From Crambe crambe (taxonomy: Eukaryota > Porifera > Demospongiae > Poecilosclerida > Crambeidae), in contig OZ004596.1 of assembly GCA_963924555.1 (NCBI GenBank), positions 1,674,001 through 1,738,000 of the forward strand: a DNA stretch of 64,000 bases. The letters are read 5' to 3'. This document shows positions 47,301 through 57,100 of this stretch, one piece after another. Position numbers and translations under genes: made by a program. Numbering within the stretch: position 1 is the stretch's first letter; every line of letters begins with the position of its first letter. The notes below the pieces were generated by a model, which was not told where the DNA came from, made no database searches, and worked only from the letters and a program-made list of their open reading frames with translations.

Positions 47301-50300
47301 ATTGATAAGTCAGACTGACCTGCCCAGCACTGAAGTGATGTGAGAGCATTCACTCCTGCTCCCTGCTGCCCAAAGTTGTAGCGTAAACTCAGGAGATAAA
47401 TGTGAGGGGCACCATGCACTTTTTTCATTCTTGGTTTTGGGGTCTTCATCGTGAGCTGATTGCCTTTGATGATGATAAACAGCACAATAATTATTGATGA
47501 GGCTAGAATTAAGCAAGAGGATATAGATTTGAGTGTCATCGTAACTATCTATACTGTTCTCTTTGCTGTTATATTGACCATGCAATCTTATTGATTCAAA
47601 TTTTTTGGTTACCAGGATGTGCACTGGCATACTTCCTGAAGCTCTATGGATGCGTGCAAGAGTTTAATTACTCTTTCTGTACTAAATAATTCATTTATGA
47701 TAATACTGTGATAAGTAAGATCTGCCTCTCTATCTAAGATTCTATTTCAGACCTGTTTGTATTCTTCTTTCCAAAATTTCTTCATCAGTAGCACATATGA
47801 TATGTATACACCATTCATCTCTATTCTCGTGGAAGTACATATAATCCTGCAATGCTAGGTCTTGGAAACTCCCTCCTCCCATCAGCACCAAACAGTCTGC
47901 CCTGCTAGCAATCACTCTCTGCAGTGCTGCAATGTATCCTCTATTGGTCACTCCACCGGCTGCCTCTACAAAACTCCTCTCCCACCTCTCAAGGCTCATC
48001 TGATGATTGAGCAGAACCTGTATCACATCTATAGCTTCCTTCTTTGCTGTACCATTGTGATCTCTCCCGAACCATTTCCAAGTATCACTCCCATATCTAC
48101 CAATATCAGCTGCTACCATTGGCATGTTATCACTCCTGCTCTTTGACTTCAATTTCTTGGAGACCTGAACCAAATCCTGGAAACACCTGTGGACTGTATG
48201 TCCCGGCTTGATTCTCGTTAGAACAAGTACACGTTCCAGTCTTATCATTATTGCTAAGGATTTATTTGAGCTCATATACAAATCTTCATAATGCTGTGCA
48301 TCTCTCAGTAGTCGCTTACTTGGATGAAACTGATTCTTGATGCTATGTTTGCCAATATTTTCACACTGTGGTGTGGTGAACCAAAGGCCTAACCATTTAC
48401 TGAATACCAGAGTAATATTTCTTTCGGACCAGTGTTGTAATATCTGGTAAATTCTTTGTTTTGTAAGTGTTTTTCCATGTGTGGATGCTATTTGAACTAT
48501 GCAGTATTGTGGACCTATCATTTTACGCAATGAAGAGTGTGAAGGAAGGTTCAAGCAAGAATCAGTAGCATTGGTCCATGCTATTCTATTAGCTTCTCCA
48601 CCTGTGTGTACATAGACGATACTCCTCGAACCTCTCTTGAAGAATTCCTTCCTTGTAGTGAGTTCCCCAAAACCAGCTTTTCTGGAAGCAGTATTGAAAT
48701 TCTCAACATCAAAATAATCTGTGAGTCCCATGGCTGTTGACTTATTGTTCAGAGTACCCATGAGTTTTGTTTTACTGATGATGGGCTCAACGATGGATAT
48801 AGGCAGGCCAGAGTGACTTGCCCAGCACTGGAGTGCAGTGAGTGCTCTGACTCCTGCACCTTGCTGCCCACTGTACCTTAGACTAACAAGGTGAATATGG
48901 TGCCTGTTCTGCTGCTCATCTTCAAGTTCTGCTAGTCCTTTAAATTTTCCCACTCTCGTACCTTGGTTCCTCTGATGGAATATCATCTTGGTGACTGTCT
49001 GTAGTGGATAATCTTTGAATATAAATAGGATACTGACTAAAGATAAGATGATCAAGCCACAGAAATAGATCTTGATATCCATAATGGTAGTGGTGGGGCT
49101 ATACTTCTGGATACTTTCACATTTCAATAAGTCTAGCTATTGGGTATGTCAAAATTGAATAGTTTGGTTGCTAGGTTATTGAGGTATGTATAATTGAATT
49201 ATTTCAACCCTTTACCATTTTTTTCAAGTGATACAAAAAACTGAGCTGAAGTTAATATTGTTACAATAATAAAACATGCATTTTTCAATGATCATGTCGT
49301 AAGTTGTTTTCCATTCTCTGTCTTAGGAGTGCCTCATTGTGAGTACATATTAAACGTATGCACCATTTGTCTCTGTCCTTGTGGAAGTGTATGTAATCCT
49401 GCAATGTTAGGTCTTGGAAACTCCCTCCTCCCATCAGCACCAAACAGTCTGCCCTGCTGGCAATCACTCTCTGCAGTGCTGCAATGTATCCTCTATTGGT
49501 CACACCACCAGCTGCCTCTACAAAACTTTTCTCCCACCTCTCAAAGCTCATTTTGTGATTGAGCAGAACCTGTATTGTGTTCAATGTCTGTGCCTTTAGT
49601 GAAGACATCCAAGCTTCATCTTTAACTATCTTGTTCCAAGACTTACCAATGTTAGCCGTTACTATAGGAACTGTGCAGTTGGAGCCTTGATATATTTTAA
49701 CCAGATCGTCTAAACACTTGTTGATGTTATACTTATGATTTTTCCGTGTTAAAAATACAGCATGTTCCAACCTGATCATGATAGCTAGAGAAAAGTTAGA
49801 GCTAGTATATGAATCTTTATAAAGCTGTGCATCTCTCAGTAATTGCTTGCTTGGACGAAACTGATCCTTGGTGCCATAGGTACCGATATTTTTACATTGT
49901 GGTGTGGTGAACCAACGACCTGACTAAATACCAAAGTAATATCTCTTTTCAACCATTTGCCTAGTATCTGTTGAATTTTTTGTTTTGAAAGCTTTTTCCC
50001 ATATGTTGTTATCATTTGAACTATGCAATATGGCGGTTTTATTTTCTCGTGCAACGACGGGAGATTAAAACAAGAATCAGTAGTGTTGATCTGTGCATTA
50101 TTTCCAGGACCACCTGTATGTACATACACAATATTCCTTGAACCTTTCTTGAAAAAGTCTTCCCTTGTAGTCAGTTCCCCAAAACCAGCTTTTCTGGAAG
50201 CACTGTTGAAACTCTCAATATCGAAGTAGTCTGTGAGTCCCATGACTGTTGATTCGTTACTGAGTGCACTTATGAGTTGTGCTCTTTTAATGACAGGCTC

Positions 50301-51021
50301 AACGATGGATATAGGCAAGCCAGAGTGACCTGCCCAGCACTGAATGCTTTAGCTAGACACTACTCTCTCAAACTCGGCCACGGTTGTTTCATGCAAAATT
50401 TTCAACCGCTTTTATTAACTTCCCCTAGCCACGTGCCTGGAATGCAATTATCAGGAATACTGCAATCTGATTGGGGCACAACTATTGTTGCACCAGCACA
50501 AGTCGTTGATGACGACACCAGACCCTTTCCCTTCCCCCACCCACCAATAAAAGGAAGGTAAAGGGTCGGCAACGCCAGACTAGTTTTGAGTGTGATTTTG
50601 TATTAGGTGGATGTATATGTAGCTATGGTGTGTATGCATATGCATAGAGAGTGCTAGCACATTCTCTGATAATATCAATGGAGGCCATGTGCAATATCTC
50701 TTCCCACAGGATATGAAAGCTGTCACAGAAAAAAAGCTAAAGGCTCAGGCAAAAGAAGAAGAAAAGAGGGAGATAGAAAAGCAACTCCAATTATTGAAAG
50801 ACCAGGTATAGGTAATCATGCAGTGCATGCATGCATGTATAGTTCCGCAAATCATTATAGCATTTCATCCATAGGTGGCAGTAAAGGTATCTCGTGATCC
50901 AGCTCGGCTGTACAAACTAACTGCAGGCTGGGAAGAACGCAAGAAGGCTGAGAATTCGAAGAGTGAAGTTTGTTTGAACTTGCCCAGGAGAGCTGTACCA
51001 TCATGGCGGCAAGGGATATGA
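41366..51021 (+). CDS. CCDC112: Coiled-coil protein CCDC112, with a 7.7-kb intron holding five antisense gene copies
   Basis: In vertebrates CCDC112 is a centriolar-satellite protein linked to cilium formation. Exons run from MSDKGNKQELLEKIK (41366) through coiled-coil segments (IALERDRNTQLYSKKHEF; RELQQELSRIKGSVEMLQ; VEKLKQTMESIETSI; EERFSKLSAWK; AILKSRVEEYVKSKEANM) to about 43026. The next exon is at 50711, DMKAVTEKKLKAQAKEE, followed by 50876-51021: VSRDPARLYKLTAGWEERKK and the end LPRRAVPSWRQGI. That C-terminal signature is what assigns the family. The donor at 43027 and acceptor at 50710 are in matching phase, so the intervening 7.7 kb appears to be one intron. All five nested copies lie on the opposite strand. 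Other introns of this gene are about 50-250 bp. Confidence 0.85.
43119..44474 (-). CDS. Nested family copy 1: predicted type II membrane protein, possible glycosyltransferase
   Basis: 451 residues, single exon. Residues about 7-22 are a membrane segment preceded by few residues and followed by basic ones (SRKRSPLKKSK), the signature of a Golgi-type type II anchor. The lumenal part begins with a conserved LRYSGQQGAGVRALTSLQCW block and SIVEP. It ends with RGYIAALQRVIASRADCLVL and MGGGSFQDLALQDYI. A glycine-rich N-terminal loop plus an alternating Ala-Asp / Gly-Gly-Ser C-terminal motif recalls GT-B glycosyltransferases such as fucosyltransferases, but this likeness is weak and unproven. Several N-glycosylation sites. 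The most distant of the four in its middle part. It is the first of the array nested in the CCDC112 intron. Confidence 0.78.
   Translation of the reverse strand: MSLKTAFYILPLTMLIIILLLMSRKRSPLKKSKFKIKGSKTSHHTENEEWENGRIETEMKGIYLINLRYSGQQGAGVRALTSLQCWAGHSGLPISIVEPAMSRTQLIGLISKKNNTMRLTDYFNIKHFNTRSRENGYAELITQNRFLNKGPNDIIYVQTGSKVHKTKWSNKNNTEICYKHTRHALLRKLVKLGYCIVKIVPTKGIQLSRQKIHEILGEWHSKNVTLVFSKWEGPWVTTSQCKDFTIINQFSPSERLLKDANKYRDLYMGSNSSLAIMMRLEHAVILTWRNKSYTIDKCLRNLVQISAKLRGKNNATPVITADIGEYGSNSWPQTIRDKEKLALLKTRALNTIEVLLNHRMSFERWERSFIEAAGGVINRGYIAALQRVIASRADCLVLMGGGSFQDLALQDYIHFHKDRDKWCIRIICADNEQLLINRTKQDLHKSHQVTT
44610..44621 (-). promoter_or_regulatory. RFX-like motif upstream of copy 1
   Basis: On the minus strand reads CCTAGCAACCAA, 136 bp upstream of the ATG. 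Equivalent motifs occur before copies 2, 3 and 4. Confidence 0.4.
44662..46020 (-). CDS. Nested family copy 2: predicted type II membrane protein, possible glycosyltransferase
   Basis: 452 residues, single exon. The anchor lies at about residues 5-25 (LKVLLILVSLLIVLYVVSI), followed by a basic stem (KIPKRKPRKKKGH). The N-terminal block is LRYNFGQQGAGVNALTSLQC, shared almost exactly with copy 3 but different from copies 1 and 4 (LRYSGQQGAG). The middle holds NQFRPSHRLLHDAKRYEHLY and IMIRLEHAVLLT. The C-terminal 70 residues are almost identical to the other copies. Two cysteines in the block and in RDKWCIRLIC are conserved in all copies and may pair. Intact frame; no sign of decay. Confidence 0.78.
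   Translation of the reverse strand: MRLKLKVLLILVSLLIVLYVVSITIKDNHLQMKIPKRKPRKKKGHRVPHIYLLSLRYNFGQQGAGVNALTSLQCWAGQSDLSISIVEPVISRRKLSGYPVGMGPDKNNSMALSNYFDIEHFNTASREIGYAELTPLKKFHKKGSKNVVYIDTQPHSEKKKWPEKDTAANPSCMKRASTGRYRPIRFLIDAGYCIVKVTSANWKTLTDNKLQELLGKWHDSKVTIVLSMWRGFWHTDTPNCEKIEDSIKNQFRPSHRLLHDAKRYEHLYTRHNLSIAIMIRLEHAVLLTQNNHKYNINTCLDNLVKTFEELKSSNTGIPIITADIGKYGSGSWNKIVKAESRMSSLEAQTLNMIRVLLNHQISLERWEKSFVEAAGGVTNRGYIAALQRVIASRADCLVLMGGGSFQDLALQDYIHFHKDRDKWCIRLICTHNEALLRQRMEKSSVVDIDQLL
46098..46109 (-). promoter_or_regulatory. RFX-like motif upstream of copy 2
   Basis: On the minus strand reads CATGGCAACCAA, 78 bp upstream of the ATG; the best match of the four to the X-box half-site. Confidence 0.45.
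46220..47539 (-). CDS. Nested family copy 3: predicted type II membrane protein, possible glycosyltransferase
   Basis: 439 residues, single exon. Anchor at about residues 6-24 (SCLILASSIIIVLFIIIKG). It is closest to copy 2 along the whole length (shared MALSNYFDIEHFN, GYAELTPL and SGSWNKIVK segments), so copies 2 and 3 are the most recent full-length duplication. It carries SSLKAQTLNTIQVL, also found in the broken copy 5. The last residues (ALLRQRMEKT) are shorter than in copy 2. Confidence 0.78.
   Translation of the reverse strand: MTLKSISSCLILASSIIIVLFIIIKGNQLTMKTPKPRMKKVHGAPHIYLLSLRYNFGQQGAGVNALTSLQCWAGQSDLSISIVEPVIRIRRILSFTANRKSNDSMALSNYFDIEHFNAVSKEMGYAELTPLDEFDKKGSKNVAYIDTKPHTEKILWTTGESTPSCMRRASAGRNRPLHSLIDAGYCIVRVIIANWKTLTDYKLQELLGEWNNGNVTLVFSMWRGYWHTNTSKCVNIDGTSTIKNQFRPSHRLLQDAKRYEDLYTGLNPTVVAIMIRLEHAVLLTSRNHKYNINTCLDNLVKTYEELKSSNAGIPIITADIGKYGSGSWNKIVKDEAWMSSLKAQTLNTIQVLFNHKMSFERWERSFVEAAGGVTNRGYIAALQRVIASRADCLVLMGGGSFQDLALQDYIHFHKDRDKWCIHLICAHNEALLRQRMEKT
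47605..47616 (-). promoter_or_regulatory. RFX-like motif upstream of copy 3
   Basis: On the minus strand reads CCTGGTAACCAA, 66 bp upstream of the ATG. Confidence 0.4.
47742..49127 (-). CDS. Nested family copy 4: predicted type II membrane protein, possible glycosyltransferase
   Basis: 461 residues, single exon. It has a longer N-terminus before the anchor (MKCESIQKYSPTTTIMDIKI, then a hydrophobic segment at about 21-38). A second Met at residue 16 is a plausible alternative start. It shares LRYSGQQGAGVRAL and SGLPISIVEP with copy 1, and GFGELTTRKEFFKRGSRSIV with the broken copy 5. The C-terminal block is again nearly identical to the others, apart from YMYFHENRDEWCIHIIC. Intact. Confidence 0.78.
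   Translation of the reverse strand: MKCESIQKYSPTTTIMDIKIYFCGLIILSLVSILFIFKDYPLQTVTKMIFHQRNQGTRVGKFKGLAELEDEQQNRHHIHLVSLRYSGQQGAGVRALTALQCWASHSGLPISIVEPIISKTKLMGTLNNKSTAMGLTDYFDVENFNTASRKAGFGELTTRKEFFKRGSRSIVYVHTGGEANRIAWTNATDSCLNLPSHSSLRKMIGPQYCIVQIASTHGKTLTKQRIYQILQHWSERNITLVFSKWLGLWFTTPQCENIGKHSIKNQFHPSKRLLRDAQHYEDLYMSSNKSLAIMIRLERVLVLTRIKPGHTVHRCFQDLVQVSKKLKSKSRSDNMPMVAADIGRYGSDTWKWFGRDHNGTAKKEAIDVIQVLLNHQMSLERWERSFVEAAGGVTNRGYIAALQRVIASRADCLVLMGGGSFQDLALQDYMYFHENRDEWCIHIICATDEEILERRIQTGLK
49164..49175 (-). promoter_or_regulatory. RFX-like motif upstream of copy 4
   Basis: On the minus strand reads CCTAGCAACCAA, only 37 bp upstream of the ATG, so it may lie in the 5' UTR if the first Met is used. 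Confidence 0.4.
49285..50342 (-). pseudogene. Nested family copy 5: truncated, frameshifted mosaic pseudogene
   Basis: Homology begins abruptly at 50342, at the codons for QCWAGHSGLPISIVEP, so the anchor, stem and GQQGAG block are missing. A deletion of about 7 bp near 49925, compared with copy 4 (inside LVFSKWLGLWF), shifts the frame. A 4-codon in-frame deletion near 49645 removes part of the IGKYGSGSW segment. The upstream half (50342 to about 49800) is most like copy 4; the downstream half is most like copy 3. The last 220 bp are almost identical to copy 2. No intact product is expected, though 49779-49285 alone is an open frame. Confidence 0.85.
50521..50567. repeat. 15-bp hairpin in the last part of the large CCDC112 intron
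   Basis: Arms 50521-50535 (GACCCTTTCCCTTCC) and 50553-50567 are inverted with one mismatch and a 17-base loop. The surrounding 50343-50700 otherwise shows no gene. It may be the remains of a mobile element at the breakpoint of copy 5. Confidence 0.55.
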
Positions 51022-51153
51022 TATAAAATGAGTTTTATAGCTAGCTCTCTAGTAGCTAGCTGAAATATTTTTGTTATACAAATCAAAAATATGTACAAAA
51101 GTGGATATAAGAAAGAAGTATCTATATAGTTCGCTCAATGATTTGGAGTTTTA

Positions 51154-54100
51154 CTAGACCAAGGACTCAAATCTGACATAAGCACCATCTTCAGCAGCCA
51201 ATAGTGCTTGCACTGGATAGTGTCCATTGATAACCTTCATCAATGTAGAGCAGTGTTTTGGGTTTTTCATGCCCAAATCATGGATCAAAACTTCCTCAGA
51301 GCATTCTGCTAAAATTTCTCCTGTGATTGATTCCTCCATGAAAACATTAAAGTACTCTTCAAGCTTCAGTACTTTGAGCAATTTCCCAACCTGTAGGATA
51401 ATAGGTGGATCAGTTGTGCTATTGTGGGTAAAATTGGGTTCTGAAATTATCCGTGGTTGTTACGAGTGTATATATATCACAATTTGACAACCACTTATCG
51501 TAAAGGGTAGTCAATTCAGTTGTAGCAATAGCTGCCTAGCAACAATGCTGAACAAGAAGTGGTTAGTTTCTTGTACATAACTTTCCATTAGTAGCTAAGT
51601 AAGGTAACATGAGCTTGGCACAGAGTCAGAGAACAATCATGTATAACACATGCAGTGCACAATTACAGAATGCACTTTCTTACAAATGAACCAGTAATAT
51701 ACACCATGCATCTACCCAAGAAAGGTTCAGGGGCTGTTGCCCTATCACTGAAATCTGAAATAATTAGCTACACTTTACTGCATAATAATTATAATTAATG
51801 GAGCTATTATTGTACTATTGCTGTATCATATGGGTATTGTGACTTTGCATAGGTGGTAGTTTAAGTCTAGTGCTAGCTAATGGAAATTGAAAATCAAATC
51901 AGTGCATGATGTGATATAAGGCTTGCTTGCTTGCTTACTTCAGTTGAAGTCATTTCTTTGAGTGCAGTGATATTTTCTTCAGGTATTTGTTGTTTTTGAG
52001 CCACCTGTATATACATTAAATTTATGTGTCAGCACAGGCAATACAGTACCTAGCTATGGTGGCCAGTAAGGGCCATTCAAACTTGTTCACAAAAATCCAT
52101 TGACAAATATCGAGTTTGGAGATGATAAACATCAAGTTTGGAAATGGAAAACATCAAATTTGGAAATGGAAAACGTCAAGTTTGGTTTAAATGGCCATTA
52201 CCGGCCACCATAAATTAAGCATAGCACTATATTATTATTATCACATAATTATACCAATAAAATTAATGATTATGGCGCTAGCTAATCTGGAAATTTTTGT
52301 TGTTAAAATATCCATAGTCACCTTCCATAATTCATGAAAATTAATTAGCTACCATGTAGCTATGTGCTCATAGCACAGAAGGGTGAGCGAAGCAACACAG
52401 CTTAATTGCCTTTGCAAAAATTTTAAATGTTGCATTATGATATTTTGGAGTTGCATGCCCTCTTCTCATAGAGTCTATAGGCCCTATCCCTATTCTTTTA
52501 TCAAGCCTTGACTGTCTTTGTTCCGCTGATTCAGAGCTTCTTCTGGCTCTATCCTTTGCATTCCTTCAGTCTAACCTTGCTCTTTTTTGCTGCTCAGTTT
52601 TGGAGCAGTGTTCATTCGCTTCACTTTCCGCATACACAGTATTTACCCTCAGGGCTTGATGTACCATAACTATCCAGTTTGTATGTACACCATAGAGAGG
52701 GGCTCACTTCACTCACGACTAACTAGTGTAGCTACGGAAAATTATAACACATTAAATTTCCCAAATTTACTCAATCTCAGTGCACAACACACACAAACAC
52801 ACTCATGTACCATTGCAGGCTCTTTCTGCATCTTCTTTAGTGCTTCCGTGAATTCTTTTCGCATATCTTTCACCTCCAATTCAAGGGTTTTGAAGGAAGC
52901 TCCAAGAGCTTTCACTTCAAGTCTTAGCTCCTTCTCTGTCTCACTTGTCTTGTTCACTAACGTGGTTTTCTTCACCAGTGGAGAGTTGGACAGCCTGGAT
53001 TCCAGTGCTTCTACCCTTCTGGTGAGACGATGGACAGTGTTTTGAGGTGCAGCACTTGTTATTCTCATCTCTAGAGCCTCTATTCTTCGTATGAGTCGAT
53101 GGATGTTTTGGAGTGCATCATTACTGTCATAGCTGTCTTGTCCTGACGGGGGTTTCATTTTCTGTAGTAATTAAAGGAAATTTTTCCTAATGGCCTGTTA
53201 GGATAAATATGAATAACCCATTAAGTAACAGATCAGCAGGTGATATTATATAATCTCAAACTTAACTGATCTTCTGATCTACATACCAGTAAGAAAGGTA
53301 AACAATTTCTGTTTGATCAGGTCCATACTGTTTGTGGTACAGATACTATTACGACTCTACAGGAATCATTATGGGAGTCTTACTCTTTCACTGATCTCTA
53401 TTTCAGTGTCACTGGTAAATGGGTCTAGATCCTCCACTGTGTCTTTATCTACAAATTCAGCATCATCGGCCAGGGAACTTCTATTTTCACTTGACACAGA
53501 CGAAGATACAGAGAGGAGAGGCATATACTCGGACTTCCCCTGGAGCCCAGTGTCAAGTAGCACTTGATAAATTCTCTTATTGGGTTTGTCAATGTTAATG
53601 GGAAGAGACTCTCTCATCAGAGGTGGTGGTTCGATGGCCAGACCTTCTCTCTCTGCACCTTCTCGGATTTGACTGAACAGCTTGTGTTGGACCAAGTTCA
53701 TCCCAGAAGAAGCCAGCTTTGGATGGATAGTGTTTTTATCTGGAGGATTCATAAAATTCTGCCAGAGTGCATGTGTGTCTGCATACAGTGCCTCCATTTT
53801 TCTGGATTTTTTATCCTCATCAATTACTTCAATCAGAATGTCCCCATTGATCGGTACTTCGATTGTGTTTTTAGTGATTCCAGAAATGCTATATTCAGAC
53901 TCTGTGTCATCACTCAAACTGGCTATGAGGGATGTCTCTACTGTGCTGTCAAGTATCAACACTGTCTCTTTTGTCAGGAGGTCAGGCAAAAGAGGTGTCG
54001 TTCCTGTTTTGAGAAATAGGCGGGCTGTTGCTGGGAAAGGATCAGGGATATATTTCATGATGTCGGGAATATTGAACTGAGCCAGTTTGGGGTCAGTGGT

Positions 54101-57100
54101 GAATTTGCCAATCATGTCAGAAGGCAAGATTTTTTCCTTCTTCTCTGTGAAACTGAAGACCTTTAATTTTGTTTTTTTGAATGGCTTTATCTGTCCTTTG
54201 CTAATGATGACCTGGTTTGGGGGGGGGGTGAAGAATGATCATTGAACCCAGCCCCATAGAGGCCTAGCTATAGTCGAAGAAATACAGCATAGAATATGAG
54301 AACTTAGCTACAGCCAATTTTGATTTCTCTAATAACATGGTAGCTATATACAACTCACCTCGACTACAATCAAGACTTCGTTTGGGGAAATATTGGCATC
54401 ACTGTTGCTTCTATTTTTCGCCTTCTTGGTGCATGTGACCACCTTTGGCATGTCATCAGACTGGATGATATCTGACACCTTCTCAAAGTAGTAGCATTCG
54501 TTTTTAACCCCAGGGCAGTAGACGAGACCAAACTTGGCTGAAGAGTTGTATGGAACCAAATAACGTTGGTTTATTGAGTCACTGATGTCAACTACCTGAA
54601 GTAGAATTAATAGTATAAGGTATAATGCAGCTGTATTGATAATTGAGGAGGTGGCTGGTGGTAAAGTGTTACAAACACGACTTGCTAAGAAAACACACTC
54701 CATATATAAGTGTAAAATGAAAGTGTATACTTAATTTATAATGAAAGTGTATACTGCACACTTATTGAGTACTATTTTAGTGTACATTGCACACCTAGTG
54801 TGTGTGTGTGTATTGGGAGATTTTAGTGTGATGCTTTTATTTTCACAGTGATACTTAATATGTTGGTTTATTTTTAGCGGTCCTGTCCTTGTACTTACAT
54901 TGGTTTGTTTTAAAAAATGAATATTTAATATGCTTTTTGCTGTTATTTGTTCCTTCAATCCTCTGACAACTTTCACTCTGAGTGGAAACTGTTTGGAATA
55001 GTCTGTCACTAGCTGAACCATGGTAAGACCACCTTCATCCGCCTCCTCTTCCTCGGGGATGGGACTTTTCTTCCGTACTTTAGTAGGAAGAATCCAATCT
55101 TCACGGCATTTGCCAGACCTTAATCTCTTGAAGTGAGTGGCAGTGTGTGATTCTAGACAAGGTGATGGCAGCTGAGTGGCAGTGCGTGATTCTAGAGAAG
55201 GTGATGGTGGCTGAATGACAGTGTGTGATTCTAGACAAGGTGATGGTGGTGAGGCTAAAAAAAAATTACAAAAAAAATAAAAAATAAAAAAAATAAAAAA
55301 ATAAATGAACAATCTTTGATAGAGGACCCTCTAAACTATAAGGAATAACCTTTGGAGTCTAGGACACCTTTCAATGCAAAGTCTCCTATAGTTATGAATG
55401 GGCAAAACAGCTGGTTCCAATAGGGGTAATAACCAGCTCATATGTGTTCATAATCATGTAGATGTTTATCAGGTCTTTGTTTATGTCATTGTGAGTTTAA
55501 CTACAATTTGGGGAGAGCTCAGTTATGGGAAAGAGCCCTCTATTAGTAATAGTACAGCCATTGGTATGGATAACTCATGCCAAAGAAGTACCAGGTGTTC
55601 AGAGAGACAAAATGCTTAGCTTCATGGCTTCAGAGAGGATGGCAAACAAATTTATTTCCTGCAGGAAATTCTTACAGCTATGGCTTTCAGATGCTTGTAG
55701 CTCTATGGTTCTGTGCATACTGAAAGTTCAATACAGGATGGCAAACAAAATTTATTTCCTGCAGGAAATTCTTTCAGCTATGGCTTTCAGATGCTTGTAG
55801 CTCTATGGTTCTGTGCATACTGAAAGTTCAATACAATGATCAGAATGGCAAATAAAAGAGAGGCTATAGGTACAATTTATTTCCTGTACTTTATGAATAA
55901 CGACAGGAAGTTTTAGCTAAGGCTTTCAGAGAGGCTATATGTTGTGCACACTGAAAGTTCAATATGACAAACAATATTTATTTATGAATAAGGACAGAAT
56001 ATTTATACAATTATGTGGCACACAACAATTGACCGTCTTCGATTCTGGGAAGTACCAAAGCAAAGTTTCCCAATAATAATAATAATAATTATGTAGTCTC
56101 CATGGAGCATGCATGCACGTCCCCCAAAATTGCTTTCAGCTGTTTTGTTTAAGAAAGATACCATCACAAGTTATAATACTTAAAGTTCAATTTCTAGTTA
56201 CTAAATCAACTGTATTTGCATCGTGAAAAAAATATATTTATTTATTAAAACCACATGTAGCTAGCTAGCAATACTCAACAGTCATGATGATCTTATGTGG
56301 CATAATTATTTTCATCTCCTATACTATACTATGTTCTAGCTATAGTGTCTGCTCAGGAGTTAATGAGGCAAGTAGTGCAACTACTCACCTCATTAACCAG
56401 GAATTATTCATCATTAAATTTCAACTTGTGGCCATTAGCCATGCAGGGTTGAGAGGGTAACCTTTGGGCCATCAGTCCCTTTAATTCCAAAATCAACTTC
56501 ATAGTTCATAGTATGATTAAGTTAGAATAATTACAAACTGCCTCCCTCAAAGTTGAATAATCATACCTTGACTGCTTTCAAAATTGAGCCGCAAACGGTT
56601 GATACCCACACTCCCAGTCGGCTGCATGTCATCCTTAGCTCTCGTAACCTTCTGGGAATCCTTGGACTGAGGGACTGTTCCAGGACAGTTGGACCCCATA
56701 CCTATCAGAGATTGACATTGATAAAATCATGAAGCTAGCTAGCTCATATAGCAATGCCTGTTGCCCGTATATTCTAGATTGTGGTCAAGTAATAGCTAAA
56801 ACTTTAACTTAAGCTAGATAGCTAGCTACCTTGACTACTTTCAAAGTTCAGTCGCAAATGGTTGACATCCACACTTTTAGTCAGCTGCATGTCATCCATA
56901 GCTCTCATAACCTTCTGGGAATCCTTGGCAGCAGAAGACTCCACAAAAGTGCTAGCAGGCCTCACCTTCTGTTTCACCTTCTGTTTCTCTTTCTCAATAG
57001 TGATAGTTTGTGTGCTTGGAGGAATACCAACTGCACTATCTTGCAATTGGTTTACAAGAGGATTCGAATTGGCTTCCATACAGTCTAGATCTGCTGTTTC

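Noticed and set aside
43131-50561. Plus-strand frames of 60-104 residues repeated in each nested copy (HQHQTVCPASNHSLQC type)
   Set aside because: Antisense of the conserved 3' ends of the nested genes; they recur only because the coding strand is duplicated.
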